In this document: positions 16,276 to 25,659 of the stretch, piece after piece
How positions within the stretch are numbered: the first letter of the stretch is position 1
Layout of the letters: each line of letters begins with the position of its first letter
NCBI RefSeq assembly: GCF_913063425.1
Contig: NZ_CAJXYK010000003.1
Location: 124,001 to 188,000, forward strand
Reading direction: 5' to 3'
Origin: an uncultured Thiohalocapsa sp.
GTDB lineage: Bacteria; Pseudomonadota; Gammaproteobacteria; Chromatiales; Chromatiaceae
Length of the DNA: 64,000 nt
Notes under the pieces: model-generated
Told to the model about the DNA's origin: nothing
What the model saw: only the letters and a program-made list of their open reading frames with translations
The model's database searches: none
Position numbers and translations under genes: made by a program

Positions 16276-16940
16276 TTGGTGTGGTGTTGTGCTCGCCGGC
16301 GGGCGAGGCTGACCGCAGTCAGTGCGAGTGCGGCCGGCGGCAGCCACCAGAGCGGGTCGGCGAAGACGGCCAGCAGCGTCGCGGACAGCAGGCACCACAG
16401 GGCCGGCGCCGCCAGCAGCAGCCAGGCGCGGTGGCCTGGGGCCATGGCGGCGAGGGCGAGGCTCGCGACGGCGGTGGGGTCCGGTGCGGTGCCGAGCCAG
16501 CCGAGGGCCTGCCAGGGCCGCCCGGCTGCGAAGCCCGCCAGCGGCAGCCCGAGCACGGCGATGGCCAGCAGCCACCAGGCCAGGGACAGGGGCCAGCGCT
16601 GCTCGACCACCTGCGCCATCGGCAGGAGCGCCGCGCCGAGCAGCAGCACGCCCTGCAAGGCGAAACCCCAGGCGAGCCAGTCCGCGGCCCAGAGCAGTGG
16701 GGTCAGGGCCTGATGGAAGAAGGCCCAGGCGATCCAGAGCCAGCAGGCGCCGAGCAAGCCCAATGCGAGACGCAGCCGGGCGGCGGTGGCGTGGGCCGTG
16801 ATGCCGAGCAGCAGCAGGCCCAGCGCCATGCCAAGCGCGACGATGGGGAGGTGCGCCTGGTTGTAGTCGGCCAGGAGCCGCAGCCAGGTCTCCCGCGAGA
16901 GGGGCACCAGGTCCGCCGGGCTGTAGCTGAGCCAGTCCAT
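16272..16940 (-). CDS. Multi-pass membrane protein, DUF6064-like
   Basis: The 222-residue protein has about six to seven hydrophobic segments (for example IVALGMALGLLLLG, LALGLLGACWLWIAWAFF and LAWWLLAIAVLGLPLAG). The N-terminal SRETWLRLLADYNQAHLP is typical of DUF6064 proteins, whose function is unknown. It starts 63 bp after the aldo/keto reductase gene and probably shares its transcript. Its stop codon lies within the dispersed repeat. Confidence 0.65.
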   Translation of the reverse strand: MDWLSYSPADLVPLSRETWLRLLADYNQAHLPIVALGMALGLLLLGITAHATAARLRLALGLLGACWLWIAWAFFHQALTPLLWAADWLAWGFALQGVLLLGAALLPMAQVVEQRWPLSLAWWLLAIAVLGLPLAGFAAGRPWQALGWLGTAPDPTAVASLALAAMAPGHRAWLLLAAPALWCLLSATLLAVFADPLWWLPPAALALTAVSLARRRAQHHTK

Positions 16941-17003
16941 GGGTCGGGGGCGTCCGGCAGCCCGGTTTGGTGCTCGAATGGGCGCTCAATTGGGCGCCCG
17001 GCA

Positions 17004-17942
17004 CTAGAGCTTGGCAAAGTCCGCGGCCATGCGCCGGCGCAGTGCTGCATCCGGCAGCGGCCCGCGGGCGGCGGCCATGTTCTCGCGCATGTGGTCCACG
17101 CGGCTGGTGGCCGGAATGGCACAGGTGACGGCGGGGTGCGCGACGATGAAGGTGAGCAGGGCCTGCGGCCAGGTGTCGCAGCCGATCTCCCGGCCCCAGC
17201 CCGGCAGCGGCTTGCCCGCCGCACGGTCCGGCAGCGCGCCGCGGCGGTACGGGCGGTTGGCGATGACGGCAATACCGCGCTCCCGCGCCAGCGGCAGCAG
17301 GCGCTCCTCGGCGGCACGGTCGACGATGTTGTAGGTGAGCTGCACGAAGTCGATGGGCTCGCGCGCCATGATCCGCTCCAGCTCCCGGTGGCGGCGGCCA
17401 TGCGAGGTCGTCATGCCGATCCAGCGCACCTCGCCCGCCGCACGCATGGCCTTCAGCGTCTCGATGTGCGCCTCCCAGGCCAGCAGGTTGTGCACCTGGA
17501 GCAGGTCGAAGCGCGGCAGGCCCCACAATGCGCGGGAGTGGGCGATCTCCCGGGCGCCGGCGTTGCCGTCGCTGGTCCAGACCTTGGTGGCGGCGATGAG
17601 CCCCCGTTGCGTTGCGTCCGTCGGCAGGGTCTTGCCGAGCACCGCCTCGGCGGAGCCGTACATGGGGGAGGCGTCGATCATGCCGCCGCCGGCTGCGAAG
17701 AAGGCTTCCAGGATCTCCCGGCGCACGGCAAGCGCCTGCGCGTCATCGCCGACGTTGAAGGTGATCCAGGTGCCCATGCCGATGGCGGGCAGCCGCTCGC
17801 CGCTGCCCGGGATGGGCTTGGTCAGGGCCGCGGGCGCGGTTGATCCGGCGACAGCCGGCGCAAGCCGGGGCAAGGCGCCGGCGGCGATGAGTCCGGTGGC
17901 AGCATGCAGCAGCCGCCGGCGGTCATGGTCGAAGCCCGGCAT
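17004..17942 (-). CDS. Exported aldo/keto reductase family protein
   Basis: The 312-residue protein has a Tat-type start (DHDRRRLLHAATGLIAAGAL, RRR then a hydrophobic stretch ending in AVAGSTAPA), then an aldo/keto reductase barrel. Cofactor/catalytic features: IGMGTWITF, the catalytic Asp-Tyr pair in MIDASPMYGSAEAVLG (D and Y), the Lys in AATKVWT, and His in LLQVHNLLAW. The ATG at 17942 has gggag 8 bp upstream. Substrate unknown. Exported members of this family are common in gammaproteobacteria. It sits upstream of the DUF6064-like gene. Confidence 0.85.
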   Translation of the reverse strand: MPGFDHDRRRLLHAATGLIAAGALPRLAPAVAGSTAPAALTKPIPGSGERLPAIGMGTWITFNVGDDAQALAVRREILEAFFAAGGGMIDASPMYGSAEAVLGKTLPTDATQRGLIAATKVWTSDGNAGAREIAHSRALWGLPRFDLLQVHNLLAWEAHIETLKAMRAAGEVRWIGMTTSHGRRHRELERIMAREPIDFVQLTYNIVDRAAEERLLPLARERGIAVIANRPYRRGALPDRAAGKPLPGWGREIGCDTWPQALLTFIVAHPAVTCAIPATSRVDHMRENMAAARGPLPDAALRRRMAADFAKL

Positions 17943-18093
17943 ACGCGGCTCCCGGCAGAGATTAGGCTCAACGTGCCCGGTTTGACCGACTGGTCCCCAT
18001 GCCTGTTCCCACACGCGCCCCAAGACCGGTCAGGTCCCGCACGCCTACTCCTGCACTCCCGCATTGCGTACTTCGCCCCTCGCCCCTCGGACT

Positions 18094-20892
18094 TTACCCA
18101 TGCGCCACCAGCCGCAGCGCATCCAACCGCAGATGTGCCCGAGACAGCACCTGCGCCAGACGCTCCCGGCGCAGCTGGAGCTGGGCGATCTCTTCGTCCC
18201 GGATGGCGGGATTGACCCGCGCCAGGGCCGTCAGGCGCTCGATCTCGGCGTCCAGCATCTGCTCCATGCGCGCCACCGCCGCCGCGCGCATGTCGGCCAC
18301 GGCGGTCTCGGCGCGGGTCTCGCCGGCGCTGAACATGCGCTCCAGCGCCGGCCCCTTGGCGGTGATGAGCGCGCTCGCAAGCTTGCGGTTGCCGGTGAGG
18401 CACTTGCCGCTCAGAGTCTCGGTGGGGATGGTCTCGGCGTGGTCGCGGCCGCGCTCGTCCAGCAGCAGCCGCAGCCCGAGCCGCGGCAGGAAGCGCTGCA
18501 CCTGGAGCGCGGGCGGCGCCGGGCACTCGGCGACGTAGAGCATCTCCAGCAGCAGGGCGCCGGCGCTGAAGCCCGGGTTGCGGGTGAGGATCACCGCCGC
18601 GCTGCCCAGATCCGAGCCCGTCAGCTGGTCCATGGCCGCAAGCGTGAGCGGGTGCTCCCAGGTGAGGAAGGCCCGGTCCTCGTGCGCCAGTGCGTGGTTG
18701 CGGTCGAAGGTGACCGTGAGGCCATCCTCGGGCAGGCCCGGGAACTGGTCCTGGAGCATGTGGCGCCCGGGGTGCAGCACCACGGAGCCGCCCGGGCCCG
18801 GCTCCTGGTCCACGCCGAAGGCGTCCCAGAAGGCGCTCAGGTACTCGAACAGCGCCGGGTCCCGATCCATGTCCTCCAGGCCCTGCACCAGCTCGGCGGA
18901 AACCTCGGGCCGGTGCGAGCCCAGCTCCAGCAGCCGGTCGCGCCCGGCGGCGAGCGCTGCGTTCAGGGTCTCGCGCAGCGCTGCGGCGGCCTGCACCAGC
19001 GCGCTCACGTCGGCGCCGGCGGGGTCCGCGCCCTGGGTCAGGGCCGTGCGCAGGCGCTCGCCCAGCTGCTCGTACACGGCCGCCGCGGCGGGGCAGTGCT
19101 GCGCCAGGGCATCCAGGCCCTCGGCATACCAGCGATACAGCGTTTCCATGGCGGTGCCGGCCAGGTAGGGCACATGGATCTCGATGTCGCTGCTTTGGCC
19201 GATGCGGTCGAGGCGGCCGATGCGCTGCTCCAGCAGCTCCGGGTCCAGCGGCAGGTCGAACAGCACCAGGTGATGGGCGAACTGGAAGTTGCGCCCCTCA
19301 CTGCCGATCTCGGAGCAGAGCAGCAGCCGCGTGCCCTCCTCCGGGTCCGCGAAGTAGGCGGCCGCCCGGTCGCGCTCGACGATCTCCATGCCCTCGTGGA
19401 ACACCGCCGCGTGCAGGCCATGGCGCTCATGCAGGTGGCTGCGCAGTGCCAGCACCGTCTCGGCGCGGGCGGCGATGAGCAGCACCTTGGCCGGCTGCAG
19501 CTCCCGCAGCAGGTCCACGAGCCAGGGTAGCCGCGGGTCCTCGGCGGGCCAGTCGTCGCCGGCGCCAACCTCGGGGTGAATGGACTCCGCGCCCCCGCTG
19601 CCGTAGCCGGCCGGCCGGGTCAGCGCATAGGCATGGGCATGGCGCTCCGGGAAGCCCGCCACCGCGGCGCGGGTGTTGCGGAACAGGAGTCGCGAGGTGC
19701 CGTGACGGTCCAGCAGGCGCTCGACGATGCTGTGCGTATCCAGGTCGCTCGTGTCCCCCAGCAGCTCGGCGAGCCGCGCCTGCTGGGCGTCGCTCGGCGC
19801 TTCGCCCTCCAGCAGCCGGGCGGCGATGTCGGCGACATCGGCGTAGGCATCCTCTTCGGCGACGAAGGCTTCATAGTCTGCGAAGCGCTCCGGGTCCAGC
19901 AGGCGCAGGCGGCCGAAATGGCCCATGCGCCCGAGCTGCTCCGGTGTCGCCGTCAGCAGCAGCACCGCCGGGGTCTGGTCGGCCAGCGCCTCCACCAGGT
20001 CGTAGTCCAGGCCGCTGTCCTCGGGCGTCCAGGCCAGGTGGTGGGCCTCGTCGACGATGAGCAGGTCCCAGTCCGCGCCGAGCACCGCGGCGGCATGGGC
20101 GGGGGTCTCGGTGAGCAGGTCCAGGGAGCAGAGCACGCGCTGCTCCGTCTCGAAGGCGTTGCCGACGCCACCGGCGGCGATGCGCTCGCGATCGAACAGC
20201 GCAAAGCGCAGGTTGAACCGGCGCAGCAGCTCCACCAGCCACTGGTGCAGCAGCGCCTCCGGCACCAGCACCAGCACCCGCCGGGCGCGCCCGTCCAGGA
20301 GCATGCGGTGCAGGATGAGCCCGGCCTCGATGGTCTTGCCGAGGCCCACCTCGTCCGCCAGCAGCACCCGCGGTGCGAAGCGGTCCGCCACCTCCGCGGC
20401 GATGTAGAGCTGGTGCGCAATGGGCGCGATGCGCGCACCCACCAGCCCGCGTACGGGCTCGCCGGGCCAGTCACCGCGGTGGCGCCAGGTGCGCTGGCGC
20501 AGCCGGAACCAGGTGTCGCGGTCGAGCCTGCCGGCGAGCAGCTTCTGCTGTGGGCGGTTCAGGTGCAGGTCCGCCGCCAGCAGCTGCTCCGGCAGCGTGT
20601 GGGTGGCGCCGTCGGCATCCTCGCCGGTGTAGACCATCAGCTGGGCCTGCTCGTCCACGGCGACGACGGTGACCTCCAGCCCATCGGTGTCGCGGATGAC
20701 ATCGCCGACGCCGAACACGGCGCGCCACAGGGGCGCGCTGCGCCGGGCGTAGAGCCGTTGCTCGCCGGTGGCGGGGAACTGGATGGTGACGGTGCGCGCG
20801 TCGCTGGCCTCGACGATGCCGAGACCGAGCTCGGCCTGGGTCTCGGACAGCCAGCGCTGGCCGGGTCTGAACTCGGGTGGGGCTTCGGGCAT
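18094..20892 (-). CDS. rapA: RNA polymerase-associated Swi2/Snf2 ATPase RapA
   Basis: The 932-residue protein binds RNA polymerase and recycles it after termination. The N-terminal Tudor-like module is visible in FRPGQRWLSETQAELGLGIV. The ATPase core has Walker A LLADEVGLGKTIEAGLILH at about residues 178-196, DEAH in LLIVDEAHHLAW and motif III in LLLTATPEQLG. In the second helicase lobe, LLCSEIGSEGRNFQFAHHLV is followed by DLPLDPELLEQRIGRLDRIG (motif VI). The C-terminal RapA-specific domain is present. E. coli RapA is 968 residues, so this is full length. It stands alone on the minus strand. Confidence 0.95.
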   Translation of the reverse strand: MPEAPPEFRPGQRWLSETQAELGLGIVEASDARTVTIQFPATGEQRLYARRSAPLWRAVFGVGDVIRDTDGLEVTVVAVDEQAQLMVYTGEDADGATHTLPEQLLAADLHLNRPQQKLLAGRLDRDTWFRLRQRTWRHRGDWPGEPVRGLVGARIAPIAHQLYIAAEVADRFAPRVLLADEVGLGKTIEAGLILHRMLLDGRARRVLVLVPEALLHQWLVELLRRFNLRFALFDRERIAAGGVGNAFETEQRVLCSLDLLTETPAHAAAVLGADWDLLIVDEAHHLAWTPEDSGLDYDLVEALADQTPAVLLLTATPEQLGRMGHFGRLRLLDPERFADYEAFVAEEDAYADVADIAARLLEGEAPSDAQQARLAELLGDTSDLDTHSIVERLLDRHGTSRLLFRNTRAAVAGFPERHAHAYALTRPAGYGSGGAESIHPEVGAGDDWPAEDPRLPWLVDLLRELQPAKVLLIAARAETVLALRSHLHERHGLHAAVFHEGMEIVERDRAAAYFADPEEGTRLLLCSEIGSEGRNFQFAHHLVLFDLPLDPELLEQRIGRLDRIGQSSDIEIHVPYLAGTAMETLYRWYAEGLDALAQHCPAAAAVYEQLGERLRTALTQGADPAGADVSALVQAAAALRETLNAALAAGRDRLLELGSHRPEVSAELVQGLEDMDRDPALFEYLSAFWDAFGVDQEPGPGGSVVLHPGRHMLQDQFPGLPEDGLTVTFDRNHALAHEDRAFLTWEHPLTLAAMDQLTGSDLGSAAVILTRNPGFSAGALLLEMLYVAECPAPPALQVQRFLPRLGLRLLLDERGRDHAETIPTETLSGKCLTGNRKLASALITAKGPALERMFSAGETRAETAVADMRAAAVARMEQMLDAEIERLTALARVNPAIRDEEIAQLQLRRERLAQVLSRAHLRLDALRLVAHG

Positions 20893-21005
20893 GGGGGCTC
20901 GCGGTTGCTGTTGGCGACGGGCCCGGACGGCGCCGGACCGGCTGTGCGTTGGCTGCTGGTGCCAGGGCCGCGCTCCGTCGCCGGCGCGGCACGGCGGCGT
21001 CTGCG

Positions 21006-21225
21006 TCAGCGCCCGGGCAGGCCGGCGGCAGCGCTGCGCAGGCGCAGGATCAGAAACGGCGGCTGCGCGGCTTCCACACCATCATTGAGCTGGGGCGCGA
21101 GGTGCAGTTGATTCATGGCGAGATAAAGCCAGTGCGGCTCGCCGAAGCTCAGCGCATCGGGCCCCAGCAGGCGCTCGTCCTGCACCTGGGTGCGCAGCGC
21201 GCGCAGCCCGTCTGCGGCGGGCCGA
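21006..21225 (-). pseudogene. C-terminal remnant of a major-royal-jelly-type protein
   Basis: A frame with no start codon lies between the cytochrome c stop and rapA. It reads DGLRALRTQVQDERLLGPDA, then LSFGEPHWLYLAMNQLHLAP, and ends PPFLILRLRSAAAGLPGR-stop at 21006-21008. This matches the closing blades of bacterial MRJP/yellow-type beta-propellers ('DERLLWPDTLSF...WLYVTSNQLH...PPYRLFR'). About 70 of the usual 350-400 residues remain. The frame continues directly after the cytochrome c stop codon without an intervening shift. Confidence 0.6.
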
Positions 21226-21227
21226 CC

Positions 21228-21938
21228 TCACTTGCCGACCTCCACGATGTGCGAGATCACCGCCTCCGCCTGCGCCGGGTCCAGCTCACCGCAGCGCCCG
21301 TCGGCGGGCAGCTTGCGCTCGTCGCGGGCGAAATCGCCGATCTGCTTCTTGAGATACGCCGGATACTGGATGATCAGCGGCGGCACCTTGCCGGTCTCGT
21401 CACCGCCGGCGTCGGCGCCGTGGCAGCTCGCGCAGGCCTCCGCGTAGAGGTCGGCGCCGGCGGCCGCGAAGGCGGCCTTGTCGTCGAAGGCGGCGAGTGC
21501 CTCAGGCGTCGGCTCATAGGGCCAGAGACTCAAGCGCGGCGGCGTGAAGTCCGCAACATGGCCGGCCACCAGGTCGATGACCTCGGCATCGAAGCGGTGA
21601 TGCTTGAAGATGGGCACCATGGGCTTGTTGACGCGCGTCTGCGACTTGAAGGCGTGCAGCTGGCGGTCGACGTAGGGCTGCGGCAGCCCCGCGATGCGCG
21701 GATAGGTGCCGTTCGCGCCGCCCTCGCCGCGCTTGCCGTGGCAGTCCACGCAGTAGGCGTAGACCTGTGCCCCGGTGACCTCGGCGCTCTCGTCTGCGCC
21801 CGCAGCCAGGGGGATGGCGCTGGAGATCAACAGGGACAGTGCGGCGGGGAACGGCAGCCGCCAAAGCCGGCGGCGGGTGGCGGGCCGCAGGCGGCTGCGT
21901 CTTGCGGAGTGCGATGGCGCGCTTGAATATCGGTCCAT
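21228..21938 (-). CDS. Periplasmic diheme cytochrome c (c4-like)
   Basis: The 236-residue protein has a basic N-terminus, a signal peptide (LPFPAALSLLISSAIPLAAG, then ADES) and two haem c sites, CVDCH and CASCH, about 110 residues apart. This gives a two-domain c4-like layout. Methionines in NKPMVPIFK and the PPLIIQYPAYLKKQ segment are candidates for axial ligation and family conservation. I chose the ATG at 21938 because it gives a proper signal peptide; the frame runs further 5' through a tandem repeat with no coding character. It probably shuttles electrons in the periplasm to an oxidase or reaction centre. Confidence 0.85.
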   Translation of the reverse strand: MDRYSSAPSHSARRSRLRPATRRRLWRLPFPAALSLLISSAIPLAAGADESAEVTGAQVYAYCVDCHGKRGEGGANGTYPRIAGLPQPYVDRQLHAFKSQTRVNKPMVPIFKHHRFDAEVIDLVAGHVADFTPPRLSLWPYEPTPEALAAFDDKAAFAAAGADLYAEACASCHGADAGGDETGKVPPLIIQYPAYLKKQIGDFARDERKLPADGRCGELDPAQAEAVISHIVEVGK

Positions 21939-21972
21939 GGGGCTCGTCCGAGCTGCGAAACGGGGGTCGAAA

Positions 21973-22063
21973 CCAGGGGTCGCAATAGGGGGTCGCAATA
22001 GGGGGTCGCAATAGGGGGTCGCAATAGGGGGTCGCAATAGGGGGTCGCAATAGGGGGTCGAAG
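21973..22063. repeat. 13-bp tandem repeat (gggggtcgcaata) upstream of cytochrome c
   Basis: Six to seven head-to-tail copies of a 13-bp unit lie in the 5' region of the cytochrome c gene, from about 35 bp before its ATG. Units are nearly identical, suggesting recent expansion. They are contiguous and unspaced, so this is not a CRISPR array. Confidence 0.9.
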
Positions 22064-22274
22064 ACGGCACGGCCGGCGGCGCGCACCGTCGCAACCACCA
22101 TGATAGCTGCCCAGGCCTGCTTCTGCCCGGCGCGTCCGCCTGCGCCGGTCTGGTCCGTGCCCGGGACCAGCGCCCGCCGGCGGCTGCGCCTTGACCTCCG
22201 ACATCGCCGCCGGCCATGGATGCTGCTTCAATGGCGCGCTGTGCTCAGCCCAAGCCACCGCCGGAGACCGCGAC

Positions 22275-22865
22275 ATGCCGTTCTTCAAGCTCAAGTATTG
22301 GATTCTCGCCGGCATGCTGCTGCCGCTGGTGCTGATTGTGCTGGCACTGGTGCGCCCGGCCGGGCCCGACTACAGGGTGCTGGAGCGCGCCGACGGCTTC
22401 GAGCTGCGGGAGTACGCGCCGCTGCGGGTTGCCGAGACCGAGGTGACGGGCGACTTCGCTGACGCCGATGACGCCGCCTATCCGCGCCTGCTCGACTACG
22501 TCCGCGGGCACAACAGCAGCGGGCGCAAGGTGCCCATGATGGCCCCGGCGACGCAGCAGCGGGCGGGCGACGACACCTGGCTGATGCAGTTCGCGCTGGC
22601 CAGGGAGTACCCGCTCGGGATGCTGCCGGGCGCCGCCGACCCGGCCGTCACCGTGCGCGAGATACCCGCGCGCCTGGTGGCGGCGCGGCGCTCCGGCGGC
22701 GGCTGGAGCGAGGCGCGCTGGCAGGAAGAGGCAGAGCGGCTCCGGGACGCCGTGGCCGCGGCGGGACTCACGCCCATCGGTGCGACCATCTTCGCGCGCT
22801 ACAATGCCGTCTTCGTCCCCGGGTTCCTGCGCCGCAACGAGGTGCTGCTGCCCGTGCGCCGCTGA
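22275..22865 (+). CDS. SOUL-family heme-binding protein, membrane anchored
   Basis: The 196-residue protein has an N-terminal membrane anchor (LAGMLLPLVLIVLALVR), then a SOUL/HBP domain: YRVLERADGFELREYAPLRV, then LLDYVRGHNSSGRKVPMMAP and MQFALAREYPLGMLP. SOUL proteins bind haem or tetrapyrroles with low specificity; the bacterial role is unclear. The ATG at 22275 follows ccggag. It is followed after 79 bp by the alpha/beta hydrolase gene. In a phototroph it could handle haem or bacteriochlorophyll intermediates, which is speculation. Confidence 0.85.
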   Translation: MPFFKLKYWILAGMLLPLVLIVLALVRPAGPDYRVLERADGFELREYAPLRVAETEVTGDFADADDAAYPRLLDYVRGHNSSGRKVPMMAPATQQRAGDDTWLMQFALAREYPLGMLPGAADPAVTVREIPARLVAARRSGGGWSEARWQEEAERLRDAVAAAGLTPIGATIFARYNAVFVPGFLRRNEVLLPVRR

Positions 22866-22944
22866 GCCACAGCGCGGCGCGCCCGCCGCGACCCGGGACC
22901 CGAATCCAGGCGACGCCCTCGCCGCCCACAGGAGCGCCCGATCC

Positions 22945-23931
22945 ATGCAAGCACCCGGAGTCCAGAGCGCTGCAATCGCAGGCCCCGCCGTCCAGCCGGC
23001 CGACCACCCGGCCGCAGCCGGCCGACAGCACAGTGAGCAGGTGCCACTGCCACCCGCGGTGGACGCCCCGCGGGAGGTCTATGCCACCCCCACGCTCAAA
23101 GAGATCAGCTGGTACGCAGACGGACCGGAGGGCACCCGCCCCCTGGTGCTGCTGCACAGCATCAACGCCGCCCCAAGCGTGTTCGAGATGAAGCCCCTGT
23201 TCGAGCACTATCGCGCCGAGCGGCGGGTCTACGCGCCGGATCTGCCGGGCTTCGGCTTCTCGGACCGCAGCGACCGGCCCTACTCGCCGGCGCTTTATGC
23301 GGAGGCCATCAACGCCTTCCTCGCAGACGTGGTCAAGGAGCCCGCGGACGTCGTGGCCTTCTCGCTCAGCTCGGAGTTTGCCGCCCGCGCCTGCCTGGCG
23401 GCGCCGCAGCGGTTCACGTCCCTGGCGCTTCTGTCGCCCACCGGCTTCAGCGATCGCAGGCTGCCGTCGGGCAGCGTCGGCAATGCCCTGCACCGGGTGT
23501 TCACGCTGCCGGGGCTCGGCTCCGGGCTGTACAGCCTGCTCACCAAGCGCGGCGGCATCCGGTTCTTCCTGCGCCAGAGCTATGTCGGCGAGCCGCCGGA
23601 CGAGCTCATCGACTATGCCTATGCCACCTCGCACCAGCCAGGGGCGATGCATGCACCCTATCGGTTCCTGTCCGGGCAGCTGTTCACCCGCAACGCCGTC
23701 GAAAGCCTGTATGCCAAATTGACGCTCCCGGTGCTGGTGATCTACGACAAGGACGCCAACGTCACCTTCGACCTGCTGCCCGGCGTGCTGGAGTCGCACG
23801 CCAACTGGCACGCCACCAAGGTGGAGCCGACGCTCGGCATCCCGCAGTGGGAGCGGCCGACGCGCACCATCGCCGCGCTGGACGAGTTCTGGCGCACCGT
23901 TGAGGCCCGGGCGGGCGCGGACGCGGGCTGA
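22945..23931 (+). CDS. Alpha/beta hydrolase family protein upstream of menFD
   Basis: The 328-residue protein has a disordered Pro/Ala-rich N-terminus (about 45 residues), then an alpha/beta hydrolase fold. LVLLHSINAAPSVFEMKPL contains the oxyanion strand and VVAFSLSSEFAARA replaces the usual GxSxG elbow. VLVIYDKDANVTFD carries the acid residue. Where relatives usually have LPHFE with the catalytic His, this protein reads GIPQWE, so the triad may be incomplete. It lies just upstream of menF and menD, where menH (SHCHC synthase) would be expected, but the motifs do not match canonical MenH closely. The ATG at 22945 has aggag 10 bp upstream. Confidence 0.75.
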   Translation: MQAPGVQSAAIAGPAVQPADHPAAAGRQHSEQVPLPPAVDAPREVYATPTLKEISWYADGPEGTRPLVLLHSINAAPSVFEMKPLFEHYRAERRVYAPDLPGFGFSDRSDRPYSPALYAEAINAFLADVVKEPADVVAFSLSSEFAARACLAAPQRFTSLALLSPTGFSDRRLPSGSVGNALHRVFTLPGLGSGLYSLLTKRGGIRFFLRQSYVGEPPDELIDYAYATSHQPGAMHAPYRFLSGQLFTRNAVESLYAKLTLPVLVIYDKDANVTFDLLPGVLESHANWHATKVEPTLGIPQWERPTRTIAALDEFWRTVEARAGADAG

Positions 23932-24172
23932 CCCCGGCGGCAGGGCCGGCGGCGCCCGGCCCGGCACAGCGCCGGGCTGCGCCGCCGGTGCCGCGGCGCG
24001 GCTGCGGCAATACGCCCGCAGCCGGCGCCGCCGGCCGCAGCAGCAGCGCCCGGTGCGGGTGCCGCCGCCCGTCGCAGCACTCGCCCCAGCTGCCCTCCAC
24101 CCCATCCCCGACGAATTGCCGCCGATCAAACCGACCGAATCGTCGCCGCCACCTGCGCCGTTGCCGCCCAAG

Positions 24173-25600
24173 ATGTCCGTTCCGTTGCCTGCCGTGGACA
24201 TGCTCGCCCCCGTTGCCATCCTGGAGCAGCTGGAGGCACGCCTGGTCGAGGCCGTCTCGCGGCTGCCGCTGGGCGCCGAGCGCGGGCTGCAATCCGTACT
24301 GCTGGCGTTGCCGCGGGCGCCGGCGGCGGCACCGCAGCCGGCCGGGCGGCAGTTCCAGTTCCGCCACCCCCGGCGGGGCGAGCTGCGGGCGGGCTACGGC
24401 GAGGCGGCGGCCTGGCCTGCGACCGGGCCGGAGCGTCTGGCGGCGCTGTCCACCATGCTCGCGAGCCCGCTGTGGCGGCGCATGGATCCGGACGCCACGG
24501 GCTTCGATGCCTTCGCCATGCTCGGCTTCGCCGCCGCGGATGCGCCGCTGACGGACGCGGCCGCCGCGCCCGCCGCCGGCAGCGACCACCTGCCCAACGC
24601 CCTGCTCTGGGTGCCGGAGGTGGGCCTGGTCTGTCGCGACCACGAGGCGGCCCTGGTGTTCTCCACGGCGCTGCCGGCGGCGCCGGATGCGGTGCTGGCG
24701 CGCTGGCGGGCCTGGCTGCGGCAGCTGGTGCCGGCGCTGTACGAGCCGCCCCCTGGTCCTAGGCCCACGGCCCACCTCAAGCGTACCCGGGAGCAGCCCG
24801 ACGCCGCCGCATGGGCACGGCTGGTGGAGCAGGCCCTCGCACGCATCGACGCCGGCCCCATCGCCAAGGTGGTGCTCTCGCGCCGGCTGTTGGTTGAGGG
24901 TCCCCGTGCGTTCGATGTCGCCCGGCTCCTGGACGCCCTGGGCTGCCTGTTCCCGGCCTGTCAGATCATCAATCTGCGCCGCAACGGGCGCAGCTTCGTC
25001 GCCGCCACGCCGGAGCGGCTCCTGTGCCTGCGCGATGGTCGCCTGGAGGTGGACGCCATCGCCGGCACCGCCGGCCGTGGCGAGTCCCTGGCGGCGGATG
25101 CGGCGCTGCGCTCGGGGCTGCTCGGCTGCGAGAAGAACCTGCGCGAGCATCGCTTCGTCATCGACGCGGTGCGGGCGGCACTCGCGGACTGTTGTGCCGG
25201 CTTCCACGTGCCGGAGCAGCCGAAGGTGCTGCAGCTCAGCAACGCCCAGCACCTGTGGAGCCCCATCAGCGCCCGGCCGCGGTCCTGCGTGAGCCTGTTC
25301 GAGCTCGCCGCCCGACTGCATCCGACGCCCGCCACCAACGGCCAGCCGCGCAGCCATGCCCAGGCCTGGCTGCGGCAGGCGGAGCCCTTCCCGCGGGGCT
25401 GGTACACGGGCGCCGCCGGCATCCTGCATCCGGACGGCGACGGCGAGCTCTGGGTGCTGCTGCGCTGTGCGCAGCTCGACGGTGCCCAGGCCGAGCTCTT
25501 CGCCGGCGCCGGCATCGTGGCGGGCTCGGACCCCGCCGCCGAGTGGTCCGAGACCGAGGCCAAGCTCGCCGCCATGCTCTCGGCGCTGCGCTATGCGTGA
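24173..25600 (+). CDS. menF: Isochorismate synthase MenF
   Basis: The enzyme converts chorismate to isochorismate, the entry step to menaquinone. The 475-residue product has the chorismate-binding fold. IAKVVLSRRL carries the catalytic Lys, and FVAATPERLL is followed by DAIAGTAGRG. LHPTPATNGQPR then WYTGAAGIL match isochorismate synthases rather than anthranilate synthases. The start is uncertain: the frame is open to 23900 with a low-complexity Pro/Arg-rich lead. I chose ATG 24173 as the first start near family similarity, and no good ribosome site is visible. menD follows after 59 bp. Confidence 0.88.
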   Translation: MSVPLPAVDMLAPVAILEQLEARLVEAVSRLPLGAERGLQSVLLALPRAPAAAPQPAGRQFQFRHPRRGELRAGYGEAAAWPATGPERLAALSTMLASPLWRRMDPDATGFDAFAMLGFAAADAPLTDAAAAPAAGSDHLPNALLWVPEVGLVCRDHEAALVFSTALPAAPDAVLARWRAWLRQLVPALYEPPPGPRPTAHLKRTREQPDAAAWARLVEQALARIDAGPIAKVVLSRRLLVEGPRAFDVARLLDALGCLFPACQIINLRRNGRSFVAATPERLLCLRDGRLEVDAIAGTAGRGESLAADAALRSGLLGCEKNLREHRFVIDAVRAALADCCAGFHVPEQPKVLQLSNAQHLWSPISARPRSCVSLFELAARLHPTPATNGQPRSHAQAWLRQAEPFPRGWYTGAAGILHPDGDGELWVLLRCAQLDGAQAELFAGAGIVAGSDPAAEWSETEAKLAAMLSALRYA

Positions 25601-25659
25601 CGTCCGACGGCGCGCGCCGCGCGCGCCCGGGGCCGGTGCCGGCGGTCAGCGTGGCTGCC

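Noticed and set aside
21973-22063. Possible CRISPR array
   Set aside because: Units are 13 bp and contiguous without spacers, and no cas genes are present.
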